64,000 nt of DNA from Microvirga lenta (GCF_020532555.1 NZ_JAJBBR010000005.1:1-64000); one strand, 5' to 3'; positions 46,432 to 55,641 are shown, counted from the first letter of the stretch. Numbers and translations: made by a program. Notes: generated by a model from the letters alone, not told the origin.

Positions 46432-46921
46432 GATCGTCCGCTCGCGGATGCCCTGCCCGGATGTCAGCCGCGGGCCTTCCCGGCCGCGGTTTCGCGCGGG
46501 GCGTTCGCCCCGGCCTGTTCGTGGCGGCAGAGCATCGGCTCGTCCGAAGGCGGCGATGGCGGCCCGAGACCGGCGGAGACGCCGAAAACGCTCCGCCGGA
46601 CGCGCGGAAACACGCCGAAGCGCTCGATCCGGATTTTCTCAGCCATCGTGTTCCTTCACGTCGTGGGCGGTCGATGGCGCCCGGCATGACGGAACCGGGC
46701 GGATCCGTTTCGGCAGCCGCTGCTCCCTGCAACAACCCGGAGCCCCTGACTGCGTTCCTGAATCGAACCGGCGCGCTCGGGCGCATCCCTGGCGGCCGCC
46801 GCAAGGGCGCATCCCGGAATCGCGGCCTTCGCCGAAAAGGCGACTGCCGTCCGGCCGTCCGGTCTGGTATAGGGAGGCCGTTCCCCGGCCTGCGTCGAGC
46901 GGCCTGATTCACGAGGCCGCC
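46432..46921. other. Intergenic region with one doubtful short frame
   Basis: The 490 bases separate the membrane protein gene from the oxidoreductase gene. A leftward 60-codon frame at 46464-46646 begins MAEKIRIERFGVF after a GAAGGAACACG ribosome-binding-like sequence, but it has no recognisable feature and cannot be confirmed. The rest shows no gene. Confidence 0.4.
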
Positions 46922-48289
46922 ATGTCCCCAGCGTCATCGAAAGTCGTCATCTGCGGCGCCGGCATCGCCGGCATCGCGGCGGCCTACCAGCTCGCCGTCG
47001 AACACGGTCTCGACCACGTCACGCTGGTCGACGAGGGCAACCCGCTCTCGCTCACCTCGGACAAGTCCACGGAAGCCTACCGCAACTGGTGGCCCGGACC
47101 CGACTGGGCCATGACCGCCTTCATGAACCGCAGCATCGATCTCATCGAGGAGATCGCGCGGGCGACCGACAACCGCATCAACCTCAACCGCCGCGGCTAC
47201 GTGTTCGCGACCTCGGATGCGGGCAAGATCCCCTTTCTCGAAACCATGGCGAAGGCGGCCGAGGAGAATGGCGGGGGAGCCGCGCGGTTTCACGACACGG
47301 CGCAGAGCGCCTACACGCCCTCGCCCGAGCGCGGGTTCGACAGCGCGCTGTCGGGCGCGGACGTCATCACCGATGCGAGCCTGATCCGCCGCCACTTTCC
47401 CTTTCTGGCGCCCGAGACGGTGGCGCTGGTCCATGCGCGGCGCGCCGGCTGGCTCAGCGCCCAGCAGCTCGGCATGGTGATGCTGGAAGCGGCGCGCGCG
47501 CACGGCGTGCAGATCCTGAAGGGCCGCGTCGTCGGCATCGACACGGCCGGCGGCCGGGTTCGCGGCGTGCATGTCGAGCAGCAGGGCGAGCGCCGCACGC
47601 TCGACGCGACGCATGTGGTGCTGGCCGCCGGGCCGATGCAGGCCGAGATGGCGCGCATGATCGGCGTCGACCTGCCGATCAGGGCCGAGCGCCACTTCAA
47701 GGTCAGCTTCCCGGATGCGCTCGGGGGCATGCCGCGCAACGCCCCGATGCTGATCTGGCTCGACGAGCAGCAACTGCCCTGGAGCGACGAGGAGCGCGCC
47801 GCGCTCGCGGCCGACGAGGAGGCGCAATGGCTCCTCGGGACATTTCCGGCAGGCGTCCACGGGCGGCCCGACGGGGCATCGGCGACGCTCATTCTGTTCA
47901 ACCACCATGGCGACGCGGTCGACCCCGTCTTCCCGCTGCCGGAGCCGGAATACTACCCCGAGATCGCGCTTCGCGGCATGTCCACCATGGTGCCGGGGCT
48001 CAAGGCCTATAACGGGAAGACGCCGCGGCCCTACATCGACGGCGGCTACTACATGCGCACGCAGGAGAACCGGCCGCTCATCGGGCCCGCCCCGGTCGAA
48101 GGCGCGTACATCTCGTGCGCCTATTCCGGCTTCGGCGTGATGGCGTCCTGCGCGGGCGGAGAGCTCATCGCCCGCTACATCACCGAGACCGAGCTGCCCG
48201 ATTACGCGCCGGCCTTTCTGCTGTCGCGCTATGAGGACGCCGCCTACAACGCCCTGCTCGAACGTTGGGGCGACGGCGGCCAGCTCTGA
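46922..48289 (+). CDS. FAD-dependent oxidoreductase (DAO family)
   Basis: This 455-residue protein starts at the ATG at 46922, where the FAD-binding signature begins (VVICGAGIAGIAAAYQLA). It has the DAO-type layout with STEAYRNWWPGPDWAM, GYVFATSD, ARRAGWLSAQQLG, VLAAGPMQ and a final RPLIGPAPVEGAYISCAYSG. Family members oxidise amino acids or N-methylated amines (sarcosine, dimethylglycine). No transporter or transferase partner lies next to it, so the substrate is open. Confidence 0.88.
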   Translation: MSPASSKVVICGAGIAGIAAAYQLAVEHGLDHVTLVDEGNPLSLTSDKSTEAYRNWWPGPDWAMTAFMNRSIDLIEEIARATDNRINLNRRGYVFATSDAGKIPFLETMAKAAEENGGGAARFHDTAQSAYTPSPERGFDSALSGADVITDASLIRRHFPFLAPETVALVHARRAGWLSAQQLGMVMLEAARAHGVQILKGRVVGIDTAGGRVRGVHVEQQGERRTLDATHVVLAAGPMQAEMARMIGVDLPIRAERHFKVSFPDALGGMPRNAPMLIWLDEQQLPWSDEERAALAADEEAQWLLGTFPAGVHGRPDGASATLILFNHHGDAVDPVFPLPEPEYYPEIALRGMSTMVPGLKAYNGKTPRPYIDGGYYMRTQENRPLIGPAPVEGAYISCAYSGFGVMASCAGGELIARYITETELPDYAPAFLLSRYEDAAYNALLERWGDGGQL

Positions 48290-48294
48290 CCGGA

Positions 48295-49101
48295 TCAGAC
48301 GGCGGGCACCGTTCCGCCGTCGATCGCGTATTCGGCACCGTGGATCGACGCCGCCCGATCCGAGAGAAGAAAGGCCGCCAGTTCCGCGACCTCCTCAGGG
48401 CGACCGGGCCTGCCGATGGGAATGCCTCCGAGGGATCGCATCAGCCCCTCGCGGGCGCCGTGCTCGTCCGTGCCCTGCTGCTCGGCCAGCCGCCGGATCA
48501 GCGCGGTCGCGGCCGTGGTCTCGATGAAGCCGGGCGAGATCGTGTTCACGCGGACGCCCTTGGGGCCGACCTCTTTCGACAGACCCTTGCTGTAGGTCGT
48601 CAGGGCGGCTTTGGCGGCCGCGTAGGCCAGCGTCGCCTCGGGCAGCGGCAGGCGCCGCTGGATCGACGAGACGTGAATGACGACGCCGTATCCCTGCCGG
48701 ATCATGCCGGGCAGGAGCGCCCGGTCGAGCCGAACCGCGGGATAGAGGTTCATGTCGAACTCCGCCTGCCATTCGCGATCGGTCAGCGCCGCAAAACCGC
48801 CGCCCGGCGCGCTCGAGCCGCCGACCACGTTCACGAGGAGGTCGACGCCGCCCATCTGCGTCATGACCTCGGCGACGACCGCATCGACGCCGCCGGCCGT
48901 CGCGATGTCGGCTTGGACGAACAGGTCGGGCCGCTGGCCCTCCGGCAGCGGCGAGCGGGCCGTTGTGGCGACCGTGGCGCCGCCGGCGGCAAGCCGCCGG
49001 ACGATGGCCTCGCCCATGCCCTTGGTGCCGCCCGTCACCAGGGCGCGCTTGCCGGCGAATTCCCGGGGATCGACGGCGAACGAGGATGCCGCGCTCATCA
49101 T
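48295..49101 (-). CDS. Short-chain dehydrogenase/reductase
   Basis: The 268-residue protein has the cofactor loop TGGTKGMGEA near 23-32, NVVGG at the end of strand 4, catalytic Ser in HVSSIQRR, Tyr and Lys in YAAAKAA, and a C-terminal SIHGAEYAIDGG. It is an NAD(P)-dependent classical SDR of unknown substrate. It overlaps the NTF2-like gene by 4 bases, and both face away from the HxlR regulator, which probably controls them. Confidence 0.9.
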   Translation of the reverse strand: MMSAASSFAVDPREFAGKRALVTGGTKGMGEAIVRRLAAGGATVATTARSPLPEGQRPDLFVQADIATAGGVDAVVAEVMTQMGGVDLLVNVVGGSSAPGGGFAALTDREWQAEFDMNLYPAVRLDRALLPGMIRQGYGVVIHVSSIQRRLPLPEATLAYAAAKAALTTYSKGLSKEVGPKGVRVNTISPGFIETTAATALIRRLAEQQGTDEHGAREGLMRSLGGIPIGRPGRPEEVAELAAFLLSDRAASIHGAEYAIDGGTVPAV

Positions 49102-49424
49102 GCGATCTCCAGACGTGCGATCTTCGGGCCGGAAAGGGTGAAGGCGAAGCGCAGCATCGCAGGACTGCCGGGAAAGTCGCCGGACACCAGTCCCGAGACG
49201 AGCATCCGGTCGTCGACCGTTTCGACCTGCCTGACGTCGACGGTGACGCGGTACTTGCGGGTCGTGTGCTTCATCCAGGAGCGGATATCCGCCCGGCCGC
49301 GATGCTCACGGCCTTCGTCCTTCACCACGGCATCCTCGGCAAAGGGCGCCAGCATGGCGTCGATGTCGTGCCGGTTCTTCGCCTCGTAATAGGCAGCCAA
49401 CGGGGGAGGAAGTCGTTTGCTCAT
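49098..49424 (-). CDS. SnoaL/NTF2-like small protein
   Basis: This 108-residue protein starts at the ATG at 49424, the first position with family-like sequence (LPPPLAAYYEAKNRHDID). AMLAPFAEDAVVKDEG, RADIRSWMKHTTRKY and an FTLSG end give a typical SnoaL_2 fold. Such proteins are ligand-binding or isomerase-like. It is the first gene of the SDR pair and is divergent from the HxlR gene with 119 bases between them. Confidence 0.85.
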   Translation of the reverse strand: MSKRLPPPLAAYYEAKNRHDIDAMLAPFAEDAVVKDEGREHRGRADIRSWMKHTTRKYRVTVDVRQVETVDDRMLVSGLVSGDFPGSPAMLRFAFTLSGPKIARLEIA

Positions 49425-49534
49425 GCGGGTTCTCCAAGAGGAGCCAGGCCGCCCGAAATGTGTCCGGCTCCGTAGCGGTGGGAGGAACTTGGAGGTATGC
49501 TGACGGAAAGACAAGAACGCACGAAAAAGTAAGG

Positions 49535-49550
49535 TACTCACCTATGAGTA
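49535..49550. promoter_or_regulatory. Candidate operator for the HxlR-type regulator
   Basis: The perfect inverted repeat TACTCA-CCTA-TGAGTA overlaps the regulator's own ATG at 49544. A further AGTA half-site lies just upstream. It resembles the TACT/AGTA boxes described for DUF24/HxlR repressors such as YodB, so autoregulation and control of the divergent SDR pair are plausible. Confidence 0.45.
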
Positions 49551-49921
49551 AGGAAGAAGCCCTGACTCCCAGCTCCGCCGCCGACCGGGTGGAACAGGCG
49601 CTCAAGTTCCTCGAAGGCCGCTGGAAGCTGGTGATCCTGTTCCGGCTGTTCGGCGGCAAGGTGCTGCGCTTCTCGGAGCTGGAGAAGGCGATCCCGGCCA
49701 TCTCGCAGAAGATGCTCATCCAGCAGCTTCGCCAGATGGAGGCGGACGGAATCGTTCGCCGGATCGTGCATCACCAGGTGCCGCCGAAGGTGGAATATTG
49801 CCTCACGGATTGGGGCCAGGCCCTGTGCCCGGCGCTCGACGCATTGCTGCAATGGGCCGCCGCCCGCGAGCGACCCGGCGAAACGGATGCCCGGGCGCAA
49901 TCCGCGCGCTCGGCATCCTGA
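49544..49921 (+). CDS. HxlR (DUF24) family transcriptional regulator
   Basis: The protein has 125 residues from the ATG at 49544. The winged-helix pattern is clear: VEQALKFLEGRWKLVILFRL, LRFSELEKAIPAISQKMLIQ, RQMEADGIVRRIVHHQVPPK, then VEYCLTDWGQAL. HxlR regulators respond to electrophiles or quinones, often through a Cys, but the conserved N-terminal Cys of that type is not present here. It probably represses the divergent NTF2-like/SDR pair. Confidence 0.9.
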   Translation: MSKEEALTPSSAADRVEQALKFLEGRWKLVILFRLFGGKVLRFSELEKAIPAISQKMLIQQLRQMEADGIVRRIVHHQVPPKVEYCLTDWGQALCPALDALLQWAAARERPGETDARAQSARSAS

Positions 49922-50093
49922 GGGCCCCGACCGGGGCGCCGCAATGCCCCGGAGAGAGGCGGCGCCCCCACAGCAATCACATTGTCAACACAATGGCGGG
50001 CCAAGCGCAGCCGTGCATTCCGAAGATTAACGAGAGCGATTCATCTCTACGGAATGTAAGCCTAGCAAGTTTATTCAAGGGGCATTTGCAAGA

Positions 50094-50996
50094 ATGACTA
50101 CGCCAACCAATTTAGAAACTCTCTTTTTGCAGCTCATCAACGAAGCCCGCGCCGGTGCCGGGGTCAGGCCGCTCACGTTCGACGGCGAACTTCTGGATTC
50201 GTCCGATGCCCACAGCGCCTGGATGGATCAGACCGACACCTTCTCCCACACGGGCGTGAACGGCTCCAGCGCGGGCGCCCGCATGACGGCGGCCGGCTAC
50301 GGCTGGCAGGGCTGGGGCGAGAACATCGCGTATGTGAGCGGCGGAATGACGGAGGCGACCGTCCGTCAGCTGCACGCCAACCTGATGAAGTCGCCCGGCC
50401 ACTACGCCAACATCGTCAACGGCTCCTTCGAGGAGATCGGGATCGGCCTGAAGGAAGGCACGATCAACGGCTACAACGTGGTCTTCGTCACCCAGAACTT
50501 CGGCACGCCGAATGCCACGGAGCGGGCCGAGGCGAACGATGTCGGCACCACGACCACGACCTCTCCGACGACCCCGAGCACGACCGCGGGCCAGTCCATC
50601 GTCGGCAACAGCTACAACAACACGCTGTATGGCACGTCCGGCAACGACACCCTCAACGGCAACGGCGGCAGGGACGTCCTGTGGGGCCGCTCGGGCAGCG
50701 ACACCTTCGTGTTCGACACCGCGTCGGAAGCCAACGGCGACACCATCGGCGACTTCGTCCGCGGCGCCGACAAGATCAACCTGTCGGGCATCGATGCCAA
50801 TACCCGCTCGTATGGAAACCAGGCGTTCAAGTTCATCGGCGCACAGGGCTTCCACAAGGTGGCAGGCGAGCTGAAGGCGTACCAGTCGAGCGGCAACACG
50901 TATCTCGCCGGAGACGTCAACGGCGACGGCTATGCCGACTTCACGATCAAGGCCGTCGGCCTGCACGCCTTCGCAAACGCCGACTTCGTGCTCTGA
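50094..50996 (+). CDS. Secreted CAP/SCP-domain protein with RTX C-terminus
   Basis: Residues 1-140 of this 300-residue protein form a CAP (SCP-like) domain: [69 protein letters not shown] Thr/Ser-rich linker (about 150-170) leads to RTX repeats ([29 protein letters not shown]) and a C-terminal beta module with [10 protein letters not shown]. There is no N-terminal signal peptide, so type I secretion is indicated. CAP proteins bind lipids or act extracellularly, but bacterial roles are poorly known. The RTX end resembles that of the 25789 protein only in type. Confidence 0.88.
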   Translation: MTTPTNLETLFLQLINEARAGAGVRPLTFDGELLDSSDAHSAWMDQTDTFSHTGVNGSSAGARMTAAGYGWQGWGENIAYVSGGMTEATVRQLHANLMKSPGHYANIVNGSFEEIGIGLKEGTINGYNVVFVTQNFGTPNATERAEANDVGTTTTTSPTTPSTTAGQSIVGNSYNNTLYGTSGNDTLNGNGGRDVLWGRSGSDTFVFDTASEANGDTIGDFVRGADKINLSGIDANTRSYGNQAFKFIGAQGFHKVAGELKAYQSSGNTYLAGDVNGDGYADFTIKAVGLHAFANADFVL

Positions 50997-51625
50997 CGAC
51001 GATTGCGGGCTCCCGCGAAGCCGGGAGCCCCTTCGTCGGGGCCGCTTCGTCTGGCGGCGGCCCCACCACTCCCGGGCGCCTGAAAGGGGCCCGGAGCGCC
51101 GGGGGGGGGCGGCGGGGTGGGCGGGGCGGTGGTGGGGGGGGGGGTGGCGCGGGGGGCGCCCGGGGTGACGCCGTTCGAGGCGGCGATGTCGGTGCGGGTG
51201 ACATTGGCGTCGTTCACCTTCACCCCGTTGCCGGTCGCGCTCACGGTCAGCGCCTTCCCGTTCACGGTCTTGGCCTGCTGGAGCTTGGCGACCTCGGACG
51301 CCGTCACGCGTCCGGGGACGACGTGATAGGTCAGGATCGCCGTCAGCCGGTCCTTGTTCTCGGGCTTGAGCAGGTTCTCGACCGTTCCGGCCGGCAGCTT
51401 GGCGAAGGCCGCGTCGGTGGGAGCGAAGACCGTGAACGGCCCCTCACCCTTGAGGGTGCTGACGAGACCGGCTTCGCCTAAAGCAGCCGCCAGGGTCTTG
51501 AACTGGCCGGCCGCGACGGCCGTCTCGACGATGTCCTGGTCGGCTGCCCGCGCAGCCGTTCCGCCGAGCGTCACGCCGAGGGCGACCGTTGCGGCCACGG
51601 CCAGATTCGCAAAATGGAATTTCAT
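50930..51625 (-). CDS. Fasciclin (FAS1) domain exported protein with abnormal 3' end
   Basis: The N-terminal 28 residues form a signal peptide ([18 protein letters not shown]). A FAS1 domain follows ([58 protein letters not shown]). FAS1 domains normally finish with a short IHVID-type strand, but here the frame leaves the family after ASNGV, near 51170, and runs through a G/C homopolymer-rich tract (Pro-rich in translation). It then crosses the terminator and the end of the CAP-RTX gene. The real gene probably ended near 51130; the present frame is likely a truncation or an assembly fault. Confidence 0.6.
   Translation of the reverse strand: MKFHFANLAVAATVALGVTLGGTAARAADQDIVETAVAAGQFKTLAAALGEAGLVSTLKGEGPFTVFAPTDAAFAKLPAGTVENLLKPENKDRLTAILTYHVVPGRVTASEVAKLQQAKTVNGKALTVSATGNGVKVNDANVTRTDIAASNGVTPGAPRATPPPTTAPPTPPPPPGAPGPFQAPGSGGAAARRSGPDEGAPGFAGARNRRQSTKSAFAKACRPTALIVKSA
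51007..51030 (+). terminator. Hairpin terminator after the CAP-RTX gene
   Basis: A perfect 9-bp stem GGGCTCCCG/CGGGAGCCC with a 6-base loop is followed by CTT. It lies 10 bases past the stop codon. Confidence 0.7.
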
Positions 51626-51694
51626 CGTTCTAGCTCCATGAACGTGGATGCGGACGGCCCCTTTCGGCGACCGTTGAGACCACCACGCTGGTTC

Positions 51695-51714
51695 TCACCA
51701 TTTGCATATGGTGA
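51695..51714. promoter_or_regulatory. Candidate operator between fasciclin and XRE-cupin genes
   Basis: A perfect 7-bp dyad TCACCAT-N6-ATGGTGA lies in the divergent region between the two genes. It may be the binding site of the XRE-cupin regulator or of another dimeric regulator. Confidence 0.4.
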
Positions 51715-51786
51715 AAACTTATTTTCTCTGTACTCACTTTATCGTGACGTGAACATGGTTTATCATGCGATGAAAATCGGTGCGTC

Positions 51787-52404
51787 GTGAGTTTCTTCAA
51801 GGGAAAAAGGAGCGGCGAGATGCTGTCGGAAACCCTGGCCGCCGGCCTGGAGCAGTACAAGATCGGAGCCAAGATCCGGACGCTCCGCCTGAAGAAGAAG
51901 CTCGGGCTCGCGCAGCTGGGCGAGCATACCGGCCTCTCGCCCGCCATGCTCTCGAAGATCGAGCGCGGGCAGCTCTTCCCGACGCTGCCGACCCTGCTGC
52001 GGATCGCCCTGGTGTTCGGGGTCGGGCTCGAGCATTTCTTCGTCGAGGGATCGGACCGGCCCACCATCGCGGTGGTCCGGAAGGAGGATCGGCTGCGCCT
52101 GCCGGACCGTCCGGGGGATGCGCCGTCCTATTTTTTCGAGAGCCTCGACTTCCCCGTGACGAACCGCAGGCTGCAGGCCTACTACGCCGAGTTCCCGGCC
52201 GGTTCGCAGGCGTCGGAGTCCCACCAGCACGACGGCGCGGAACTCGTCTACGTGCTCAGGGGCAGGCTCGCCATAAGCATCGCGGGCGACGAGATCGTTC
52301 TGGAGGAAGGGGACGCCATGTATTTCGACTCCGGCGCGGCGCACAGCTACCGGCAGGAAGGCCCGTCGGCGTGCTCGGCGATGGTCGTCACGGCGCCCGA
52401 ATAG
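51787..52404 (+). CDS. XRE-family regulator with C-terminal cupin sensor domain
   Basis: The 205-residue protein starts at GTG. It has an HTH_3 domain at about 24-80 (IGAKIRTLRLKKKLGLAQLG, GLSPAMLSKIERGQLFPTLP) and a cupin domain at about 110-200 (SHQHDGAELVYVLRGRLAIS, LEEGDAMYFDSGAAHSY). Proteins of this PuuR/SutR type sense a small molecule with the cupin. It is divergent from the fasciclin gene, with a dyad between them. Confidence 0.92.
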   Translation: MSFFKGKRSGEMLSETLAAGLEQYKIGAKIRTLRLKKKLGLAQLGEHTGLSPAMLSKIERGQLFPTLPTLLRIALVFGVGLEHFFVEGSDRPTIAVVRKEDRLRLPDRPGDAPSYFFESLDFPVTNRRLQAYYAEFPAGSQASESHQHDGAELVYVLRGRLAISIAGDEIVLEEGDAMYFDSGAAHSYRQEGPSACSAMVVTAPE

Positions 52405-52423
52405 CGCCGGATCCGGAGAGGCC

Positions 52424-53017
52424 TCACACCCAGCGGTGCTTGCGGCCTTCGATGACCAGCACCCGGCCCTGCCAGATGTCCATGCTGGCGGCCTGACGCT
52501 GGGAAATCCCGCAGGTCACGGCCAGGAAGGCGCGGGCGACGCCGCCATGGGCCACCAGCACCGTATCGCGGGTCAGGTCGTCGAGGACGGGGCGGATGCG
52601 GTCGGTGAGCATGGCGTAGCTCTCGCCGCCGCCGGGCGGAACGTAGTTCCACTTGTCGCGCTCGCGCATGGCCGCGGCCTGGGGCTCCGCCTTGCGCACT
52701 TCCTTCCAGGTCATGCCCTCCCAGTCGCCGAAGGTCAGCTCGACCAGGCGGTCGTCCAGGCGGTAGCTTTCGGGATGCAGGCCGATGGCCTTGCGCAGCC
52801 GCTCCATGGTCTCGCGGGTGCGGGCCATGGGGCTCGACACATAGGCGAGGTCCTCGACATTGGGCACGAGGGTGCGCAGCCGCCGCCCCGCCTCCTCGGC
52901 CTGGACTTGGCCGAGCTCGTTGAGCGGAATGTCCTTCTGCCCCTGGAGCCGCCCTTCGAGATTCCAGTCCGTCTCGCCGTGGCGAATGAAGTAGATCGTT
53001 GGGCGGGGCTGGCTCAC
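52424..53017 (-). CDS. Histidine phosphatase family protein (phosphoglycerate-mutase-like)
   Basis: The 197-residue protein has the catalytic IYFIRHGETDWNLEGRLQGQ, the second-site DDRLVELTFGDWEG and VAHGGVARA with the second His. It has the 2H phosphatase layout of cofactor-independent small-molecule phosphatases (GpmB/CobC-like). It follows fabI by 2 bases and is probably co-transcribed; the substrate is unknown. Confidence 0.92.
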   Translation of the reverse strand: MSQPRPTIYFIRHGETDWNLEGRLQGQKDIPLNELGQVQAEEAGRRLRTLVPNVEDLAYVSSPMARTRETMERLRKAIGLHPESYRLDDRLVELTFGDWEGMTWKEVRKAEPQAAAMRERDKWNYVPPGGGESYAMLTDRIRPVLDDLTRDTVLVAHGGVARAFLAVTCGISQRQAASMDIWQGRVLVIEGRKHRWV

Positions 53018-53019
53018 GG

Positions 53020-53844
53020 CTAGTCTTTGTCGAGGGAGAGGTCGGGCGCTTCCGGGTTCTTCATGCCGACCACGTGGTAGCCGGCATCCACGTGGAGGAT
53101 CTCGCCGGTCATGCCGCGGGACATGTCGGAGACCAGGTAGGCGGCGGTCTCGCCGACCTCCTCGGTGGTGACCGTGCGGCGCAGGGGCGAGTTATACTCG
53201 TTCCACTTCAGGATGTAGCGGAAATCGCCGATGCCCGAGGCCGCGAGGGTCTTGATCGGGCCCGCCGAGATGGCGTTGACGCGGATGTTCTTGGGGCCGA
53301 GATCGGCCGCGAGATAGCGCACCGAGGCCTCGAGCGCCGCCTTGGCCACGCCCATGACGTTGTAGTGGGGCATCCACTTCTCGGCGCCGTAATAGGTCAG
53401 CGTCAGGAGCGAGCCGCCGTCGTTCATCAGCTTCTCCGCCCGCTGGGCGACCGCCGTGAAGGAATAGCAGGAGATGAGCAGCGACTTGGTGAAGTTGCCC
53501 TCGGAGGTCTCCACGTAGCGGCCCGTGAGCTCGTCCTTGTCCGAGAAGGCGATGCAGTGGACCACGAAGTCGATGGAGCCCCAGAGCTTCTTCACCTCGT
53601 CGAACACCGCGTCGATGGTCGCGCCGTCCGTGACGTCGCAATGGCCGACGACGACGCCGTCGAGCTCCTTCGCCAGGGGCTCGACGCGCTTCTTCAGGGC
53701 CTCGCCCTGGTACGTGAAGGCGAGTTCCGCCCCGTGCTTGCGGGCCGCCTGCGCGATTCCCCAGGCGATGGAGCGATTGTTCGCCACACCCATGATCAAG
53801 CCGCGCTTGCCGGCCAGGATGCCGGGCGCCGTTGTCTCCGCCAT
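53020..53844 (-). CDS. fabI: Enoyl-[acyl-carrier-protein] reductase (NADH)
   Basis: The 274-residue protein has the FabI cofactor start GLIMGVANNRSIAWGIAQA, CDVTDG, HCIAFSDK, TLTYYGAEKWMPHYNVMGVAKAAL (active-site Tyr-x6-Tyr-x6-Lys region) and RVNAISAGPIKTLAASGI. It performs the last reduction of the fatty-acid elongation cycle. It precedes the phosphatase gene and follows the DnaJ-like gene on the same strand. Confidence 0.95.
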   Translation of the reverse strand: MAETTAPGILAGKRGLIMGVANNRSIAWGIAQAARKHGAELAFTYQGEALKKRVEPLAKELDGVVVGHCDVTDGATIDAVFDEVKKLWGSIDFVVHCIAFSDKDELTGRYVETSEGNFTKSLLISCYSFTAVAQRAEKLMNDGGSLLTLTYYGAEKWMPHYNVMGVAKAALEASVRYLAADLGPKNIRVNAISAGPIKTLAASGIGDFRYILKWNEYNSPLRRTVTTEEVGETAAYLVSDMSRGMTGEILHVDAGYHVVGMKNPEAPDLSLDKD

Positions 53845-53966
53845 GATTCACCTAAATCGTCGCTGGACACGTCAGAAAGAGCGGCCTCTTTAACCGACAC
53901 AGCGACAGGGGGGAAGTCCTCTCGGCCTCCCACCCGTGAATCAGGGCTTCATAAGGGCGAAGATTC

Positions 53967-54908
53967 CTATTCCGCCTTGGCCGAGCGGCGCTTGCGGGCA
54001 TAGTCCAGCAGGTCCTCGTCCACCACCTCGGGCAGCTTGATCTCCATGGTCACCAGGAGGTCGCCCGGCCCCGCCTTGCCCGGCAGGCCCTTGCCGCGCA
54101 GGCGGAAGGTGCGGCCCGAATTGGTCATGGGCGGGATGTTCATCTCCACCGCGCCGGTCAGGGTCGGAATGCGGATCGTGCCGCCGAGGACGGCCTCCTC
54201 GATCTCGATGGGCAGGCGCAGGCGCAGGTTGGAGCCCTCGGGCGTGAACCGCTCGTGGGGGGCGATCTTGATGGTCAGGAGCGCATCGCCCGGATCGATG
54301 CCGGGAGCCCCCGCGCCCAGGCCGCGCAGGCGGATGACCTGCCCGTCGGTGACGCCCTTGGGGATCACCACGTCCACGTCCCGGCCCGTGGGGAGCCGCA
54401 GGCGCTTCTTGGCCTCGTTCGCCACCTCTTCCAGGGTGACCGTGAGGGTCGCCGACACGTCCTCGCCCTTCTGCTGGGGGCGGCTGCGGCCCTGCCGCAT
54501 CCCGTCGCCGCCGGCGGAGCGGAACGCCTCGCCGAAGATCTGCGAGAAGAAGTCCTCGCCCGGATCGGCATTGAAGCCCCAGCTGTTCCGGCGCCCGCCG
54601 AAGGGGCCGCCGCCGCCGAAGCCCGAGAAATCCTCGCCCCGGGCGCCGCGCCCGCCGCCGAACCCTTCGAAGCCCGTAAAGCGCGGCTTGCCCTCCGCGT
54701 CGATCTCGCCCCGGTCGAACTGGGCGCGTTTCTGCGCATCGCCGAGGATCTCGTAGGCGGAGTTCACCTCCGCGAACTTGTCCTTGGCCTTCGGATCGTT
54801 CGCATTGCGATCCGGGTGATAGGTCTTTGCGAGTTTGCGGAATGCCTTCTTGATCTCCGCTTCGTCTGCGGAGCGGGGCACGCCGAGAACGTCGTAAGGG
54901 TTGCGCAT
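53967..54908 (-). CDS. DnaJ/CbpA-like co-chaperone without zinc finger
   Basis: The protein has 313 residues from the ATG at 54908 (RNPYDVLGVPRSADEAEIKK). The J domain has the HPD motif in YHPDRNAND, then a Gly/Phe-rich linker (GFGGGRGARGEDFSGFGG). A two-lobed C-terminal substrate-binding region follows (RLPTGRDVDVVIPKGVTDGQ, LLTIKIAPHERFTPEGSNL). It lacks the CxxCxGxG zinc repeats, so it is a type II (CbpA-like) J protein working with DnaK. Another ATG 12 bases upstream is possible. Confidence 0.92.
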   Translation of the reverse strand: MRNPYDVLGVPRSADEAEIKKAFRKLAKTYHPDRNANDPKAKDKFAEVNSAYEILGDAQKRAQFDRGEIDAEGKPRFTGFEGFGGGRGARGEDFSGFGGGGPFGGRRNSWGFNADPGEDFFSQIFGEAFRSAGGDGMRQGRSRPQQKGEDVSATLTVTLEEVANEAKKRLRLPTGRDVDVVIPKGVTDGQVIRLRGLGAGAPGIDPGDALLTIKIAPHERFTPEGSNLRLRLPIEIEEAVLGGTIRIPTLTGAVEMNIPPMTNSGRTFRLRGKGLPGKAGPGDLLVTMEIKLPEVVDEDLLDYARKRRSAKAE

Positions 54909-55163
54909 CTTGGAATCCATCAGCCGTCGGGATTGGGCTCGTGAGCCCTTCGGGCTGACGACCATATGGGAAAAGTGTTGCGCGCTTGCAACGCCTGTTT
55001 TCACGAAAAGCTTGGCACGGGACGGACGTCACGTGCTCGCGCGAGCCAGCTCTCCTTCCATCGCTCCGGGATTCCCGTTTTCGCCTCCACGGCGGCGGTC
55101 AGTTTCCGCAGCAGGGAGGCGAGCGCGTCGCGATCCGTCCGGTCCGGCCCGCCGAGCGGCGCC

Positions 55164-55592
55164 TCAAACCTTGGCGGTTCCCTTCACCGGCTTGACCTCC
55201 TTGATGGCCCATTCGCCGCCGGAGGGGCGGCAGGCCATGCCCTGGAGGGAGGCCGGGGATGCGCCGCTGATGAGGGCGGTGAACGTCCGGCAGATCTGGT
55301 CGTCCTTCACGAAGGGGGCGCTCGCGGGCGTGAAGGTGCCCTTGCGGTCCGAGGCGGGGTTGTCCCAGGAGACCTGCGTGCCGGGCCCCTGCGGGTCGAG
55401 CGCCACCGCGAGCGCGGCGCGGGCCCGGCGCCAGTCCTCCTCGTCGAGATCGGCGGACAGGATGGTGGGCTTGGGCGCGATGGCGCCGGTGACCTGGGGC
55501 TCGGCCGCCATCTCGTCCAGCCCCACGACCCCGAAGGAGAAGCTGCAGGCGCCGGCCGACAGGGCGATCAGGCCCGCGGCGAGCACTTTCAT
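55164..55592 (-). CDS. 17-kDa surface-antigen-like (RT0821/Lpp0805 family) lipoprotein
   Basis: This protein has 142 residues from the ATG at 55592; an ATG at 55640 would add 16 residues. The lipoprotein signal KVLAAGLIALSAGACSF places the lipidated Cys at about residue 16. The mature part includes LDEEDWRRARAALAVALDPQ, then WDNPASDRKGTFTPA and CRTFTALI, as in the family known from rickettsial 17-kDa-type proteins. It is an outer-membrane or periplasmic protein of unknown function. It is divergent from pdxH with a very short gap, so promoters overlap. Confidence 0.78.
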   Translation of the reverse strand: MKVLAAGLIALSAGACSFSFGVVGLDEMAAEPQVTGAIAPKPTILSADLDEEDWRRARAALAVALDPQGPGTQVSWDNPASDRKGTFTPASAPFVKDDQICRTFTALISGASPASLQGMACRPSGGEWAIKEVKPVKGTAKV

Positions 55593-55641
55593 GGCTTCGC
55601 GCAGGGTGGCGTCTGATCTATAACGGCGCGCATTGCTCATC

